7,500 bases of DNA from Methylotetracoccus sp. (GTDB lineage: Bacteria; Pseudomonadota; Gammaproteobacteria; Methylococcales; Methylococcaceae): positions 1-7,500 of the forward strand of contig JALORT010000089.1 of assembly GCA_025458755.1 (NCBI GenBank), given 5' to 3'. A program made the translations under genes and the position numbers. Each line of letters begins with the position of its first letter. Position 1 is the stretch's first letter. Under the pieces are notes generated by a model. That model saw only the letters and a program-made list of their open reading frames with translations, was not told the origin of the DNA and did no database searches. Of this stretch, positions 5,404-7,500 are shown piece by piece.

Positions 5404-6495
5404 TCAGTGACCTTCATCGCGATCGGCGCCGCGCGACCGCGATTCCATGCGTCTCGCGATGGATGTCATATAACCGAAGCCCTGCATCGGCAAGTGAGCC
5501 TTGCTGACCTCCGGCAGTGCGACGATCAGTGCCCGGGCCAGCCGTCTCAGTCGCTCGGCGCGCAGAGCCGGCGTGTCTTCCTCGATCAGGTTGCCTTCCC
5601 AGTCGAGCAACTGAAGGCGGCCGGCGGATTGGTAGGCGCCGACTCGGTTCGGCACGCCGCGGACGGCGATCGGCGATGCTGGCGACAGCGCTTCGCCCCG
5701 CCCTTTGTAATCGTTGGTGAGCCTCATCAGTGTTTCGCGCACGGTAGACCAGAACTCTTCACTGGGCGGCAGTTGGGGCACGACGTCGTCTTGGAACTCA
5801 AAACGCCAGGCCCGGTCCGGGAAGGCTCGGATGAACGCCTCTGCGAACCCGTGGTTTCCGGTTCTAGGTGCCGCATACATGTAAACGCCGCCGGGCATCA
5901 ACGCCGCAGTGCCGGTTCCAGCCAGGCGCAGCGCCGCGAGACACGCCAACGCGCCACCCTTGCTGTGTCCTGTGATCAGGAACTTTTTGCCCTGCGCAGC
6001 GGCGCTGCAAACCCGCGGGAACACACGCTGCAGGCCGCCCGAAGCGCTCCAGAGAGCCTCCAGCGAGGCACCGAACCCGGCATGCACGGCACCCGGAAGA
6101 CCGAACCGCGCCCCGTCGACCAGCACTGCTTTGGCGTTGTTGGTCCAGTCGGTGATGATCTGCCACAGCCGTCCCGGTTCGCTGGCCAGCCGCACCGGAA
6201 GTGTGCCGCGGAAGGCCAGGATCGCGGCTTCATCGGTCTCGCCGTAAAGGAAGGCATCGATTCCGGAGCCGCCTGTTTGATAAGTCTGCAGCGAACCGCC
6301 GTCCAGTCCAGAATGCATCAGCAGCTCGGCGATGATTTCCCGGGACGGAAGCACCGGAGGCGCTGAGGCCAGTATCCCGGACGTGCTGGTATCGGCGGTG
6401 ACCCCGTAGGCCAAGTTGCTCGCGCACAACAAACGGTGAGCCAAACGCCAGTCCACGGCGGTGGGGGGATTCGGGCTGCTAATCGCCGCATTCAT
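5404..6495 (-). CDS. Class 3 lipase-like alpha/beta hydrolase
   Basis: Resembles the Lipase_3 (fungal-type triacylglycerol lipase) family; the true substrate is unknown. In the 363-residue product the family features run in order: AILAFRGT (91-98), VHAGFGASLEALW (137-149), the nucleophile elbow GHSKG with Ser178, VYMYAAPRTGN (204-214) matching the usual V-Y-x-F-G-x-P-R-x-G-N block, and FQDDVVPQLPP (234-244) supplying the acid, probably Asp237. His334 in KAHLPMQGFGY is the best candidate for the third triad member, at the usual spacing before the C-terminus. No signal peptide, lipobox or membrane segment is visible, so the enzyme looks cytoplasmic or exported by another route, unlike secreted fungal lipases. 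The ATG at 6495 is not preceded by a good ribosome site, so the exact start is uncertain. It is divergent from the phosphoglycerate mutase gene, with 117 nt between. Confidence 0.85.
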   Translation of the reverse strand: MNAAISSPNPPTAVDWRLAHRLLCASNLAYGVTADTSTSGILASAPPVLPSREIIAELLMHSGLDGGSLQTYQTGGSGIDAFLYGETDEAAILAFRGTLPVRLASEPGRLWQIITDWTNNAKAVLVDGARFGLPGAVHAGFGASLEALWSASGGLQRVFPRVCSAAAQGKKFLITGHSKGGALACLAALRLAGTGTAALMPGGVYMYAAPRTGNHGFAEAFIRAFPDRAWRFEFQDDVVPQLPPSEEFWSTVRETLMRLTNDYKGRGEALSPASPIAVRGVPNRVGAYQSAGRLQLLDWEGNLIEEDTPALRAERLRRLARALIVALPEVSKAHLPMQGFGYMTSIARRMESRSRGADRDEGH

Positions 6496-6612
6496 CGGTG
6501 GTGCGGATCGTGCGTCGCGCGTCTGGGTTCGAACGGTTAGAATACCAGCGAATGCGTTTGAAGCAGCCGCGCTGCCTCGCTTCGCCCCCCCCTTAACGAC
6601 CCTCAGCTATCC

Positions 6613-7500
6613 ATGAAGTTAGAGAAATCCACCCGATTCAAACCTTGTTCCGGTCCTGTCGTGACCATCGTCCTCGATGGTGTCGGTATCTCGCCGCGCG
6701 AGGATGGCGATGCAGTCAAGACTGCACGCACACCGACTCTGGATCGCTTGATGGCGAGCCATCCGATGACCACGCTGCGGGCGCATGGCACCGCGGTTGG
6801 AATGCCGAGCGACGAAGACATGGGCAACAGCGAGGTCGGACACAATGCATTCGGGGCGGGACGGGTGTTCGCGCAGGGTGCCAAGCTGGTCGCTGAATCG
6901 ATCGAAAGCGGCAACCTGTGGCAGGGCAAGGCATGGCAGGAAGTCACTGCAGCGGCAAAATCGGGTGCCACGCTTCATTTCATCGGCCTTTTTTCGGACG
7001 GCAACGTGCATTCGCATATCGACCACTTGAAGGCCATGCTGGTGCGTGCCAAGACCGAGGGGGTCGCCCGCGTGCGGATTCACATTCTGCTCGACGGGCG
7101 TGATGTGGGGGAAACGTCAGCGCTGGATTACGTGGATCCATTTGAGGATTTTCTGACCGGCCTGCGCGGACCGGGTTTCGACGTGGCGATCGCCTCAGGC
7201 GGAGGACGTATGAACATCACCATGGACCGCTATGAAGCCGACTGGTCGATGGTGCAGCGAGGCTGGGCGATCCATGTGCGGGGCGAGGGCCGCCAGTTCG
7301 CCAGCGCCCGCGAAGCGGTCGAAACCTACCGCAGCGAAGCCAAGGTGATCGATCAGGATCTGCCTGGATTTGTGGTCGCGAAGGACGGTAGGCCGCTGGG
7401 TCCCATCGTCGACGGCGACGCGGTGGTCTTCTTCAACTTCCGCGGCGACCGCGCGATCGAGATTTCCCGGGCCTTCACCGAGGACAACTTCACGCCGTTC
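6613..7500 (+). CDS. gpmI: 2,3-bisphosphoglycerate-independent phosphoglycerate mutase, N-terminal part (3' end outside window)
   Basis: Interconverts 3- and 2-phosphoglycerate in glycolysis and gluconeogenesis; an alkaline-phosphatase-superfamily enzyme with two metal ions and a phosphoserine intermediate. The first 296 residues are present, of about 550 expected. Visible are the metal-ligand Asp22 in [15 protein letters not shown] with the catalytic Ser73, SDGNVHSH with His133, and DGRDV (161-165). [17 protein letters not shown] (195-211) and [15 protein letters not shown] closely match the trypanosomatid enzyme, whereas E. coli GpmI reads CGRYYAMDRDNRW at the first site. So this is the longer, trypanosomatid-like subtype. 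ATG at 6613 is the only usable start: the frame has no other start codon back to the TGA at 6559-6561. There is no ribosome site ahead of it, but a C8 run at 6585-6592. A TAGAAT box at 6538-6543 could be a -10, without a clear -35. Confidence 0.95.
   Translation, partial: MKLEKSTRFKPCSGPVVTIVLDGVGISPREDGDAVKTARTPTLDRLMASHPMTTLRAHGTAVGMPSDEDMGNSEVGHNAFGAGRVFAQGAKLVAESIESGNLWQGKAWQEVTAAAKSGATLHFIGLFSDGNVHSHIDHLKAMLVRAKTEGVARVRIHILLDGRDVGETSALDYVDPFEDFLTGLRGPGFDVAIASGGGRMNITMDRYEADWSMVQRGWAIHVRGEGRQFASAREAVETYRSEAKVIDQDLPGFVVAKDGRPLGPIVDGDAVVFFNFRGDRAIEISRAFTEDNFTPF

Noticed and set aside
5353..6366. Long + strand open frame of 337 codons opposite the lipase gene.
   Set aside because: It is antisense to a reading frame with ordered catalytic motifs, and the translation shows no family features.
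6524..6545. GGGTTCGAAC motif resembling the T-arm of a tRNA.
   Set aside because: The flanking bases do not form the 5-bp T-stem on either strand and no acceptor or anticodon arm is present; it is just an 8-bp palindrome.
6585..6592. Run of eight C residues ahead of gpmI, considered as a phase-variation tract.
   Set aside because: It lies upstream of the start codon, not between identifiable promoter boxes, and a single 8-base run in GC-rich DNA is weak evidence.

Overview
The window looks like a core-chromosome segment of a GC-rich gammaproteobacterium. The main evidence is the minus-strand block pcnB-folK-panB-panC-panD, which follows the same order as in E. coli and Pseudomonas, and the close match of each protein to gammaproteobacterial family members. 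The genus cannot be fixed from the sequence alone. I see no phage, IS element, CRISPR array, rRNA or tRNA.

Layout, left to right: the 3' part of folP (dihydropteroate synthase, + strand, cut by the window edge) converges on panD. panD, panC, panB, folK and pcnB then follow, all on the minus strand (transcription runs pcnB to panD). Spacing is very tight from pcnB to panC: 4 nt between pcnB and folK, a 17-nt overlap of folK with panB, and a TAATG stop/start fusion of panB with panC. panD is set off by 92 nt that hold a good sigma70-like promoter. Further right, still on the minus strand, are an HdeD/DUF308 membrane protein and a class 3 lipase-like hydrolase, each apparently its own unit. At the right edge the + strand carries the 5' two thirds or so of an independent phosphoglycerate mutase of the long, trypanosomatid-like type.

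Functionally the left half joins two vitamin pathways. FolK and FolP make successive steps of folate synthesis. PanB, PanC and PanD make pantothenate, and PanB uses methylene-tetrahydrofolate as its one-carbon donor, so the cluster is metabolically coherent. PcnB, poly(A) polymerase I, is the usual upstream partner.

The most interesting observation is at the start of pcnB. The reading frame conserved with E. coli PcnB continues about 46 codons beyond the first standard start codon (GTG at 4388), up to an in-frame stop at 4593-4595, and contains no ATG, GTG or TTG there. By alignment the natural start is an ATC codon at 4524-4526 (or a CTG two codons earlier), which recalls the known AUU start of E. 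coli pcnB. Most of the rest is ordinary housekeeping sequence; no novel multigene system was seen.
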